This document shows positions 8,362 through 15,510 of a stretch of DNA of 64,000 nt, piece by piece (the first letter of the stretch is position 1; every line of letters starts with the position of its first letter). The stretch spans positions 1 to 64,000 of the forward strand of contig CAYFPS010000012.1 of NCBI GenBank assembly GCA_964345075.1, read 5' to 3'. The DNA is from CAYFPS01 sp964345075. Lineage in GTDB: Bacteria > CAIWAD01. The position numbers and the translations under genes were made by a program. Below the pieces are notes generated by a model. The model saw only the letters and a list, made by a program, of their open reading frames with translations. It ran no database searches and was not told the DNA's origin.

Positions 8362-9840
8362 TCAGGAATCCTTCTTCTGACTGCGGCGAGCGCGCCAGAG
8401 TTTTGCAGGCTGACCGGTGATAAGCTGGTAGAGCACAATCACCACAACTGTAATCATCAGCCAGATCAGTGTTTCCGTTGGAGCGCCAAGGCCCACAACA
8501 GGCAGCCACAGCCCCAGTGTGATACAGGCGGCCAGGGCGATTGCAATCAGCAGAATGCCAGAAAGGCTTAGCTGCAGGCTTTTCCTGACGGCCAGAGAAA
8601 TCGACAGGGCGAAAAGAGTCAGGCCTGCCAGCGAGGCAATGCCTGCCAGAAACATCCGTGGTGTATCACGGACAAGTCCAAGCTTGAAGAGCAGATTCGG
8701 CTCAAAATGAATCACGGCAGCCAGCGCCAACCCGGCAAGTGCAGACAGGGCGACGTGCAGGGAGCGATTCTGCGCCATCAGCAGACTTAAGGGGATGTAA
8801 GCGATGAAGACCGGCATCATGGCCAGGCAGGTGAGGCGGTAAAGAGCCACACCCGGAAGGAATTCCGGCAGCAGCAGGCCGGTCACCCATTCCACCTGCA
8901 GTGAAAGGCCCAGCAGGAAGAGTGGGCTGATCACGGCCATGGTCAGTGTCTGGCGTCTGACATCGGTCGCCAGAGAAGGATCATGGATGCGGCCGGCGTA
9001 GTCGGGTAGAAGCAGCGTGAGCAGAACGGCCGGTAGCAGCAGCAATGCATCACGAATCAAAACGGCCTGCTCGAAGAGTCCCATCTCGCTGTGATTCAGC
9101 AGCGGCCGCAGAATCATGCGATCGCCCGTGACCAGCAAAACGATGGCCATGCTGGCAAAGGCAAGCCCTGGGCCACTCTGCAAAAGCTTCTTCAGGTGTT
9201 CTCGTCCAAGACGAAAAGCAGGCAATGAGTGCTTTCGCCGCGCATACCATGTGATACAAAGAAGAAAACTGACCCCTGCTCCCAGATGCAGGCTGATCGG
9301 CTTGAAAGCTGATGGCAGCAGAAAGAGCAGGGCCAGCACCAGCCCGGCGCGCGCCAGCCCCTGCAGCAGCTGAAGCTCACCCAGCGCGCGAACCTCGCGG
9401 CGCCCGACAAGATCCGTGTAGACGAATTTGTAAGCTCCGTTCATCATGGCCGCAAGCAGGGCCAGCAACATCAGCAGGGGCAGTGCGGCCTTTTCACGAA
9501 AGACAAACCAGAGTGGAAAGCTGACAAGCAGAAAGGTGCCGGCAGCCAGCAGCGTCACGCTCCAGCCGGCCGAGCGTAGACCTTCGGCCTCTGCGCCGCT
9601 GTCCGCACGCGGCAGCTCCCGGGCCAGACCATCCACGAAGCCCAGCCCCAGAAAAGGACCCAATGCCAGAATCAGGTTGGGAATGGAGAGGAGTCCCAGA
9701 CCGTCCGGACCAAGTACACGCGCCACCACAAGTCCAACTAGCACGCCCGTGAAGCGCAGGGCCACGCGCACTCCGGCAAGGCCGGATGCCTCGCGCAGCA
9801 GATTGCGCCCGGATTGCTGCTCCTTCAGCGACAGATCCAT
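8362..9840 (-). CDS. Polysaccharide/oligosaccharide flippase (Wzx/MATE-like)
   Basis: The 492-aa protein has about 12-14 predicted membrane spans and the N-terminal signature of the polysaccharide export family (ASGLAGVRVALRFTGVLVGLVVARVLGPDGLGLLS...). Members move lipid-linked sugars across the inner membrane. The C-terminus ends in a basic cytoplasmic tail (AKLWRARRSQKKDS). I chose ATG 9840 (MDLSLKEQ), preceded by GAGGGT at 7-8 nt. This start overlaps the GT2 stop by 16 nt; an upstream start at 9891 would overlap more and lacks a better site. The substrate is unknown. Two TGTATCAC-family octamers fall inside (8662, 9251). Confidence 0.88.
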   Translation of the reverse strand: MDLSLKEQQSGRNLLREASGLAGVRVALRFTGVLVGLVVARVLGPDGLGLLSIPNLILALGPFLGLGFVDGLARELPRADSGAEAEGLRSAGWSVTLLAAGTFLLVSFPLWFVFREKAALPLLMLLALLAAMMNGAYKFVYTDLVGRREVRALGELQLLQGLARAGLVLALLFLLPSAFKPISLHLGAGVSFLLCITWYARRKHSLPAFRLGREHLKKLLQSGPGLAFASMAIVLLVTGDRMILRPLLNHSEMGLFEQAVLIRDALLLLPAVLLTLLLPDYAGRIHDPSLATDVRRQTLTMAVISPLFLLGLSLQVEWVTGLLLPEFLPGVALYRLTCLAMMPVFIAYIPLSLLMAQNRSLHVALSALAGLALAAVIHFEPNLLFKLGLVRDTPRMFLAGIASLAGLTLFALSISLAVRKSLQLSLSGILLIAIALAACITLGLWLPVVGLGAPTETLIWLMITVVVIVLYQLITGQPAKLWRARRSQKKDS

Positions 9841-10781
9841 GCCACCCTCAGTTTGCGTAGTCCCCGTCTGATGGGGGCTGGAATCCTGCACAGCCAGTAG
9901 AGGCTGCGCAGCCCGGCTCTGGTGGCGCCTGCGCCTTCAGCCAGAGCAAGTTCGCGCCTGGCGCGAATAACATGATCATCCATCAGGGCGGAGCGGGCAG
10001 TCTCTGTGTGATACAAGGCGCGGGCATGCCGGACTTCTTCTCTGGGCTGCGCTGGTTCAAGCGCCTGTCCATGTTCAACAGGGTCAGGACGAGCCTCACG
10101 CCGCTCGCGCGCACAGTGCCAGGCCAGTCTGGCATAGGCAGCCTGCCTGCTTCGCCAGCTGAAAGACAGACTCGCCGGATCCAGCACCCAGTCACTTAAG
10201 ACCTCCGGCAGATTGGCCAGTGGTCCTGTTTCGGAAAGCCTCAAAAAAAGATCCAGATCCTGCGAGAGTTTGAAAAAGGGTCGATAGCCGCCCACGGCCT
10301 TGATTGCTGCCGTGCGGGCCATGATTGAGCTGTGCTGAAAAAGATTGATTCGCATCAAGCCGCGGTGGATGGCACCGGGCGACATGACCACATCCGAGTG
10401 GCCCAGCACTTCGCCCTGATTGTCCAGGCGCCGAACACGGCAGCCGCAGAGCAGGATCTTGGGATGAGCTTCCAGAAAGGCCAACTGCTTGATCAGGCGC
10501 TGGCTGTGACAGTGATCGCCGCAATCCAGCCTTGCCACGAACTCTGCCTCAATGGCCGCAAGTCCGCTGTTGAGCGCTGCAGTCAGTCCCTGATTTTCCT
10601 GATGAAGGACGGTGATACGCGGGTCGGCAAGCTCTGCCAGCAGGGTGGGAGTGTCATCGGTGGAACCGTCATTGACCACCAGAATACCGGAATCGGCCGG
10701 GAGAGCTCCGAGGAGGGACTCCAGACTTGGCAGCAGGCAGTCGGCGCCGTTGTATACGGCCATGAGCACGCAGAGCTTCAT
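9825..10781 (-). CDS. Family 2 glycosyltransferase
   Basis: The 318-aa cytoplasmic protein has a GT-A domain at residues 1-220. It begins KLCVLMAVYNGADCLLPSLESLL, has NDGSTDDT for nucleotide-sugar binding near residue 40, and RLDCGDH in the place of the metal-binding DxD motif. NQGLTAALNSGL is also typical. The last 90 residues are basic and may be membrane-associated. It heads the GT2-flippase-YfhO operon. The donor and acceptor cannot be deduced. The start is 43 bp from the divergent gene at 10825, leaving a short shared promoter region. One GTGATACA lies at 10008. Confidence 0.9.
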   Translation of the reverse strand: MKLCVLMAVYNGADCLLPSLESLLGALPADSGILVVNDGSTDDTPTLLAELADPRITVLHQENQGLTAALNSGLAAIEAEFVARLDCGDHCHSQRLIKQLAFLEAHPKILLCGCRVRRLDNQGEVLGHSDVVMSPGAIHRGLMRINLFQHSSIMARTAAIKAVGGYRPFFKLSQDLDLFLRLSETGPLANLPEVLSDWVLDPASLSFSWRSRQAAYARLAWHCARERREARPDPVEHGQALEPAQPREEVRHARALYHTETARSALMDDHVIRARRELALAEGAGATRAGLRSLYWLCRIPAPIRRGLRKLRVAWICR

Positions 10782-10824
10782 CTTTTGTAATATAGCGAGT
10801 CAGTAGAAGCCCACCGAGGAGAGT

Positions 10825-12018
10825 GTGCGTACAGTCCCAGACTCAAGCCGCCTGAAAGAGACCCTGGCTGATCCCCGTTTCGGCAAGGATATCCTGCATT
10901 GGCTGGATAGCCTGAAGACCCCGCAGGGCTATCGTCTCTGGGCCAAAAGCCCACCCAACCTGCTGGCCACTTCCTTTGCGGTCTATGTGCGCGAGCTGCT
11001 GGGAGATCTACCCGAAGGCGATGAGGCGGACTGGCTGGCTGAAGCACTGCTTGCACACCGGGATAAAGAAAGCGGGCTCTTCTCGCTTGATCCCGCTGCC
11101 AGACAGACAGGCGCGAATCACAACCGGCACTATCTCGATCTGCAGCAGACCCACTTTGCATTAAAGGCCCTGCGCAGCATTGGTCGGGCAACTGATGTAT
11201 CACTGCCTTTTCTTGAATCGTGGCATGACACCGGAAGCGTTGCCAGTAGCTTTGCTGCACTGGACTGGCGCAATCCCTGGCTGGTCAGCAACAACGTGAT
11301 GTTCCTGCTCTACTTTCTGGAGCACGCACTGGATCAGGGCCTGTCCGGCCCCTGGCGAGAGCGGATTGATGAAGGGCTTGGCTGGCTGCTTGAGCATCAA
11401 CGTGCTAGCGGCCTCTGGGGCCTGGATGCCGAAAGCCGCGTATACAACGCGATCTACGGGGCTTATCATTTCCTCTTCTTCTTTTTGCACTGGCAAGGTG
11501 AAATGCCGGGGGCCGCGAGGCTACTCGACTGGACTCGCAAGCTGCAGACCGCCGAGGGCTTTTTTGCGCACAATCCCGGTGGGGGTGCCTGCGAGGATTA
11601 TGACTGCGTAGACCTGCTGATCAAGCTGGGTGGCGAAGAAGATCGCAACATGCTGCTGAGCTGCGCCGAGGCGGTTCTGGAAAGCCGTGATCCAAGCGGT
11701 GCCTTCTGCTGGGCGCGGCCGCTTCACCACCCTGTTCGCTTTGCACTGGAGGCCTTCAAGCCTTCGCTCAGCCTGACTGAAAACCGCAAACTGCTGCTGG
11801 CAAGGCTTCGCGCGATTCTGCCCGCGGGAGGACGCTGGCGTTACAGCGGATTGAAAAGCCTGGAGTGCCCGATGGATCAGCCGGACATCTGGTCCACATG
11901 GTTCCGCCTGCTGATTCTGGCCGAAATCGACGATCATTACCTTGAAAGCGGCCGCGAGTGGGTTTTCTGCAGTTTTCCCTCGCTGGGCTGGCATGTATCA
12001 CGAAAAGGAAAGCGCTGA
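10825..12018 (+). CDS. Alpha/alpha-toroid-like protein of unknown function
   Basis: The 397-aa protein starts at GTG 10825, with AGGAG 4 nt upstream. No signal peptide or membrane span is seen. It is helix-rich with repeated helical-hairpin patterns (TPQGYRLWAKSP, KESGLFSLDP, RASGLWGLDAESR, TAEGFFAHNPGGGACEDYDCVDLL, DPSGAFCWARP), as in terpenoid-cyclase-like or glycosidase alpha/alpha toroids. GGACEDYDCVDLL suggests a conserved acidic or metal site. The stop overlaps the next start (TGATG), so it is coupled to two methyltransferases. Context suggests modification of an envelope glycan or lipid, but no enzyme class can be assigned. Two TGTATCAC copies lie at 11196 and 11994. Confidence 0.72.
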   Translation: MRTVPDSSRLKETLADPRFGKDILHWLDSLKTPQGYRLWAKSPPNLLATSFAVYVRELLGDLPEGDEADWLAEALLAHRDKESGLFSLDPAARQTGANHNRHYLDLQQTHFALKALRSIGRATDVSLPFLESWHDTGSVASSFAALDWRNPWLVSNNVMFLLYFLEHALDQGLSGPWRERIDEGLGWLLEHQRASGLWGLDAESRVYNAIYGAYHFLFFFLHWQGEMPGAARLLDWTRKLQTAEGFFAHNPGGGACEDYDCVDLLIKLGGEEDRNMLLSCAEAVLESRDPSGAFCWARPLHHPVRFALEAFKPSLSLTENRKLLLARLRAILPAGGRWRYSGLKSLECPMDQPDIWSTWFRLLILAEIDDHYLESGREWVFCSFPSLGWHVSRKGKR

Positions 12019-12590
12019 TGATCGACACCAAATCCGATCCGTTGAAATCCGGCTGGAACGAAGTGGCAACTGCACGCATTCGGGCCACAATGGACCTGCT
12101 GCGTCGCCACCGTGATACATTGCCCGCGCGGGTGCTGGACATTGGTGGGGACAGTCCACTGGGGCAGGCAATCACACAGGAGTTTGGCACCGAGCGCGTG
12201 CATACCGATCACGATCTGGATGTGGGCGAACTGGAAGGCATCTGGCCCACCATTTTCTGCTTTGAAGTGATTGAGCATCTGGGCAGCCCCTTGAGGCTCA
12301 TGCAGCAGATCCATGAACACCTGGAAGAGACAGGCACCGCCTGGATCTCGACCCCGCTGGTCTACAACCGGCTGAGACCCACTCACTGGCTGCGCGGCAA
12401 GCATCACATTTTCGAGATGGACCGCTTTCAGCTGGAATTCATCCTTGAAAAGGCTGGCTTCGTGGTGGAAGAAGAAGTCCTCTGCCGCTATCTGGATACC
12501 TGGAAGTACTTCACGGGCATAAGGCCCTTCATCAAGTTTTTCACCGACCGTTGTGTCATCTGGAAGCTGAAGAAAGCGCCGGTTGCCTGA
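12018..12590 (+). CDS. SAM-dependent methyltransferase (type 11-like), copy 1
   Basis: The 190-aa protein has a class I methyltransferase core. Motif I is RVLDIGGDSPLGQAI (glycine loop binding S-adenosylmethionine). Motif II/III is IFCFEVIEHLGSPLRLM. A post-core WISTPLVY strand follows. The C-terminal third (WLRGKHHIFEMDRFQLEFILEKAGF) is typical of sugar or small-molecule methyltransferases. The ATG at 12018 shares its A with the TGA of the toroid gene, which fixes the start. It is clearly paralogous to the next gene, sharing FEVxEHxGxPLRL, ISTPLV, and the C-terminal TGxRPxxxxFxDRCVIxxL. The substrate is probably a cell-surface glycan, by context. One GTGATACA lies at 12112. Confidence 0.85.
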   Translation: MIDTKSDPLKSGWNEVATARIRATMDLLRRHRDTLPARVLDIGGDSPLGQAITQEFGTERVHTDHDLDVGELEGIWPTIFCFEVIEHLGSPLRLMQQIHEHLEETGTAWISTPLVYNRLRPTHWLRGKHHIFEMDRFQLEFILEKAGFVVEEEVLCRYLDTWKYFTGIRPFIKFFTDRCVIWKLKKAPVA

Positions 12591-12603
12591 AAGTGGATTG
12601 CAC

Positions 12604-13137
12604 ATGACCATTGATCCTTACGACAACCCCCACGACAAACAAAACCCCCTTCGTCAGCTCACAACCCTGTCAATGATGAAGTCCACAGAATTAACCGGAC
12701 CTGTGCTGGACATCGGCGAATCACCCTTCAGCAGACTGCTGGAGCGAGAACTTGCAATGCCTGTTACGGGAACTACGCATGAGCTTGATCGTGGCAGCAT
12801 CGAGGGCGAATGGGGCACGATTTGCTGTTTTGAAGTCCTTGAACATGTCGGCAATCCTCTACGCTTGCTGGACCAGATGAAAGCGGCGCTAAAGCCCGGT
12901 GGCAGCATCTGGCTAAGTACCCCGCTGGTTGCGCGCTGGCGACCGGACAGTTTTCGCGGCAACAATCATGTCTTTGAATTCACCCGTCCACAGCTCGACT
13001 TCCTGCTGGCGAAGGCAAATCTGGCAGTCTTGCAGCGCTGCGAGATTCGTTACAAATACTGGTGGCAATACTTGACGGGACCACGGCCCCTTGTCCGCTA
13101 TTTCTCCGATCGCTGCGTGATTTTGCAGCTTCAATAA
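12604..13137 (+). CDS. SAM-dependent methyltransferase-like protein, copy 2
   Basis: The 177-aa product is a diverged paralog of the preceding protein, with VLDIGESPFSRLLE as motif I, CCFEVLEHVGNPLRLL and IWLSTPLVARW. The glycine loop is reduced (DIGESPF instead of DIGGDSP), so S-adenosylmethionine binding may be weakened or different. The pair may act as a heteromer, by inference. I chose ATG 12604, with AGTGGA 7 nt upstream; a TTG at 12583 would overlap the previous gene. The C-terminal FSDRCVILQLQ matches copy 1. Confidence 0.8.
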   Translation: MTIDPYDNPHDKQNPLRQLTTLSMMKSTELTGPVLDIGESPFSRLLERELAMPVTGTTHELDRGSIEGEWGTICCFEVLEHVGNPLRLLDQMKAALKPGGSIWLSTPLVARWRPDSFRGNNHVFEFTRPQLDFLLAKANLAVLQRCEIRYKYWWQYLTGPRPLVRYFSDRCVILQLQ

Positions 13138-13246
13138 TGCGCCCTTGATGACAATTCAGCTTTTTTCCACTCCTGCTGAAACCTTTCGGGCCTGACCTGT
13201 TCCCACCCCTTCGCGCGGCTGAAACAGCGGCGCAAAAGGGGGAATC

Positions 13247-13924
13247 ATGTTCAAGGCACGCCACTTGCTGCTGCCGGCCATTGACCAGTTCTTTGGTGGC
13301 GGCACCGTCGAATTGCCACCTGCCACACAGCCCGAACAAAGCAGACGCCTGCAAATCAGCGAATTTGACCGCCTGTCAATCAGGGCCGGCCTGAAGCTGC
13401 GAATTCATCTTGGGGCAGCGCCCAGGGCCCTTTTCAATGCTCCTTCCGAGCTGCTGGATGAGCTAAAGGTTGAGCAAAAGGCCGGTCGGCTGATTCTGGA
13501 TCTGCCCACGCCCAATGCCCGGCAACGCACCGGGCGACTTGATATCTGGACGCGCAATCTGCGCGAACTGGTGTGCAGCGGTTCACCGAGCATTCAGCTG
13601 GGTGAACTGAACGGCTGTGAACTCTGCATCAGGGCCGAAGGACAAAGCGATTTGATGCTTAGCGGCAAACTGGATTTGCTCGACCTTTGCCTGAGCGGCA
13701 CCAGCGACTTGCAGGCCAGAAGCTGTCCGATCCGCTGCGCCAAAGTCGATCTGAAGGGGGCGTGTGACGTGACGCTCACGGTGATGGAAGAGCTGCAAGG
13801 CAGCTGTGCTGGCGCAAGTGATCTGGATTACTGGGGACAACCAGGAAGGGTCTCCGTGCAGACCAGTGGCGCGTCCCGCGCTATCTGTCGCAGTCTGGGC
13901 CGAATGAAACACAAGGAGAATTGA
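13247..13924 (+). CDS. Head-GIN domain (DUF2807) protein
   Basis: This 225-aa protein belongs to the putative auto-transporter adhesin, head-GIN (DUF2807) family. It begins its domain with SEFDRLSIRAGLKLRIHLGAAPRALFNAPSELLDEL and continues with repeated short beta-rungs ending in SG or GAS (CSGSPSIQL, LSGTSDLQA, CAGASDLDYWGQP, TSGASRAICRSLG). These form a right-handed beta-helix-like solenoid in known family members. There is no obvious signal peptide at this start, which is odd because its neighbour has one. It is followed after 1 nt by a second DUF2807 gene, so the two form a coupled pair. The function of the family is not settled. Confidence 0.82.
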   Translation: MFKARHLLLPAIDQFFGGGTVELPPATQPEQSRRLQISEFDRLSIRAGLKLRIHLGAAPRALFNAPSELLDELKVEQKAGRLILDLPTPNARQRTGRLDIWTRNLRELVCSGSPSIQLGELNGCELCIRAEGQSDLMLSGKLDLLDLCLSGTSDLQARSCPIRCAKVDLKGACDVTLTVMEELQGSCAGASDLDYWGQPGRVSVQTSGASRAICRSLGRMKHKEN

Positions 13925-13925
13925 G

Positions 13926-14594
13926 ATGAGCAAGCTGTTGACTGTCCTGTTGTTTGCCGGCGGGCTATCGGCGATGAGCTGGGGCGATGGACTTTCCGGA
14001 AGCGGAGTCAGGGGTGTGCGTGAAGTCCCACTCGCCGATTTTCAAGCGTTGGAAGGCTCGGGGGCCCTCGAGATTGTCGTGCATTGTGGCGAGGCGGCCC
14101 GCGCCGAGGTCAGGGGTGACGACAACCTGCTGGATCTGGTCCAGTTCAATCAGCAAGGCGGTCGCCTGGTGCTGGATTTGAGGCAGGACATCTCCTCCAG
14201 GTCCAGCTTGCAAATCGAGCTGTGGACGCCCACGCTTGAGGAGCTGGAAATCTCCGGCGCTTGCGAAGTCAAGGTTTTGAATGTGCAAAGCAGCCATCTG
14301 GAGATTGAACTCTCCGGGGCAAGCGAGCTTGAACTAAGCGGGCAAACGGGCAGGCTGGAATTGGATCAAAGCGGTGCCAGTGAGCTGGAAGGCCACACCT
14401 TTTCAGCTGACATTGCCCATGTGGATATTTCCGGCGCCAGTGAAGCGACTTTCATTGTTAACAAAAGCATCGCGGGTGAGTGTTCGGGAGCAAGCGAACT
14501 GGAGCTTTTGGGACAGCCTGAAAGGGTGAACGTCGAATGCAGTGGCGCTTCCAGCATCAAGGGTATCGAGCGGCAGCATGATGGGGCGATGTGA
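13926..14594 (+). CDS. Secreted head-GIN domain (DUF2807) protein
   Basis: The 222-aa protein has a signal peptide (KLLTVLLFAGGLSAMSWG). A DUF2807 domain follows: VPLADFQALEGSGALEIVVHCGEAARAEVRGDDNLLDLV, then repeated ISGACEVKV, LSGASELEL, QSGASELEG, ISGASEATF, CSGASELELLG and CSGASSIKG rungs. It is probably periplasmic or surface exposed. AAGGAG lies about 7 nt upstream of the ATG, overlapping the end of the preceding DUF2807 gene. Immediately after the stop comes a 12-bp repeat array. Confidence 0.87.
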   Translation: MSKLLTVLLFAGGLSAMSWGDGLSGSGVRGVREVPLADFQALEGSGALEIVVHCGEAARAEVRGDDNLLDLVQFNQQGGRLVLDLRQDISSRSSLQIELWTPTLEELEISGACEVKVLNVQSSHLEIELSGASELELSGQTGRLELDQSGASELEGHTFSADIAHVDISGASEATFIVNKSIAGECSGASELELLGQPERVNVECSGASSIKGIERQHDGAM

Positions 14595-14602
14595 TGGGTG
14601 GT

Positions 14603-14662
14603 GGTCGGACGAGTGGTCGGACCAGTGGTCGGACCAGCGGTCGGACCAGCGGTCGGACGAAC
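14603..14662 (+). repeat. Array of five 12-bp GGTCGGACCAGT-type units
   Basis: GGTCGGAC begins at 14603, 14615, 14627, 14639 and 14651, an exact 12-bp period. The core GGTCSGACC is an odd palindrome (4+1+4). The array starts 8 nt after the DUF2807 stop. Because 12 is a multiple of 3, the array opens false frames rich in LVRL or SDQW. Confidence 0.93.
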
Positions 14663-14757
14663 CGCCTGGACTGGACAGACCAAAGCTGAATACAGGTCGA
14701 ACAAGGGAAATGGGCGAAGGTTCTGTCTGAGTTATTGGACGAATGGCCGGAAGTGCT

Positions 14758-14823
14758 GGTCCGACCAGTAGTCGGACCAGCAGTCGGACCAGCAGTCGGA
14801 CCAGCAGTCGGACCAGTAGTCGG
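14758..14823 (+). repeat. Second array of the 12-bp palindromic unit
   Basis: Five and a half units follow the period GGTCCGACCAGT then AGTCGGACCAGC/T from 14758 to 14823. It lies between the DUF2807 genes and the rpmA terminator. The same unit recurs 25 kb away at 40348 and 40598. The remaining spacer between the two arrays (14663-14757) shows nothing recognisable. Confidence 0.93.
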
Positions 14824-14830
14824 TAAAAAC

Positions 14831-14857
14831 AAAAAAGCCCCTGCATGCAGGGGCTTT
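14831..14857 (-). terminator. Rho-independent terminator of rplU-rpmA
   Basis: The perfect palindrome AAGCCCCTGCATGCAGGGGCTT is followed on the minus strand by a T tract (TTTTTTGTTTTT). It lies 20 bp past the rpmA stop and closes the long minus-strand run. Confidence 0.9.
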
Positions 14858-14876
14858 CTCAATGACAGAAAAAGAC

Positions 14877-15131
14877 TTAGCTGGCTACTGCCACGCGAAC
14901 GTGCTTGCGGCCAGCGCGGTCGTAAAATTCGACCTTGCCTTCAACAATGGCATAAAGCGTATCATCGCCACCGCGACGAACGTTCTTGCCGGGATGGATG
15001 TGCGTGCCACGCTGACGGACAATAATATTGCCCGGAATCACGGCTTCGCCACCATACTTCTTGACGCCCAGAAACTGCGGATTGGAATCGCGGCCGTTCC
15101 GGGTTGAACTCTGTCCTTTTTTGTGTGCCAT
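14877..15131 (-). CDS. rpmA: 50S ribosomal protein L27
   Basis: The 84-aa protein is a full-length bL27: MAHKKGQSSTRNGRDSNPQF, GVKKYGGEAVIPGNIIVRQRGT, PGKNVRRGGDDTLYAIVEGKV. bL27 sits near the peptidyl transferase centre of the large subunit, with its N-terminal tail reaching toward the tRNA ends. There is no Firmicutes-type N-terminal extension needing cleavage. It follows rplU by 15 nt, the usual bacterial order. The gene carries no TGTATCAC site. Confidence 0.98.
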   Translation of the reverse strand: MAHKKGQSSTRNGRDSNPQFLGVKKYGGEAVIPGNIIVRQRGTHIHPGKNVRRGGDDTLYAIVEGKVEFYDRAGRKHVRVAVAS

Positions 15132-15146
15132 GACAGGATCCTTTCC

Positions 15147-15458
15147 TTAGGCCTTGATGCCGTCTACGCTGATCAGGGTATAGTCCTGACGATGACCCTT
15201 CTTGCGACGGAAGCCCTTGCGGCGCTTCATCTTGAAGTTGATCACCTTGTTTGCCTTGCCGTGCTCGATGACCGTGGCATCCACCGTCACACCCTCAAGC
15301 AGAGGGGAGCCGAAACGGGAGGAATCCCCGTCCACAAGAGCAAGAACACGATCGACGCTGAGCTTGGCGCCCGCATCTTCCTTCAGCAGGGGGACGCGAA
15401 CCTTCGCGCCTGCCTCAAGCTGAAACTGCCGCCCGGCGATTTCCGCGATGGCGTACAT
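15147..15458 (-). CDS. rplU: 50S ribosomal protein L21
   Basis: The 103-aa protein is bL21: MYAIAEIAGRQFQLEAGAKV at the N-terminus and VINFKMKRRKGFRRKKGHRQ, the basic 23S rRNA-binding segment, near the C-terminus. The start at 15458 is set by GGAGGAATCCATC directly upstream of the ATG and by family length; a longer frame to 15569 has no support. It lies 52 bp after rng, a common rng-rplU-rpmA order. A leader autoregulatory element is known for some L21 operons, but I see no clear hairpin here. Confidence 0.97.
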   Translation of the reverse strand: MYAIAEIAGRQFQLEAGAKVRVPLLKEDAGAKLSVDRVLALVDGDSSRFGSPLLEGVTVDATVIEHGKANKVINFKMKRRKGFRRKKGHRQDYTLISVDGIKA

Positions 15459-15510
15459 GATGGATTCCTCCAGTAAATTCGCAAAGACAATGAGTGTAGC
15501 ACTGCTCAAG

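Noticed and set aside
14403..14846. Minus-strand frame rich in LVRLLVRLL
   Set aside because: It is read through the 12-bp repeat arrays, whose length is a multiple of three, and overlaps the DUF2807 gene.
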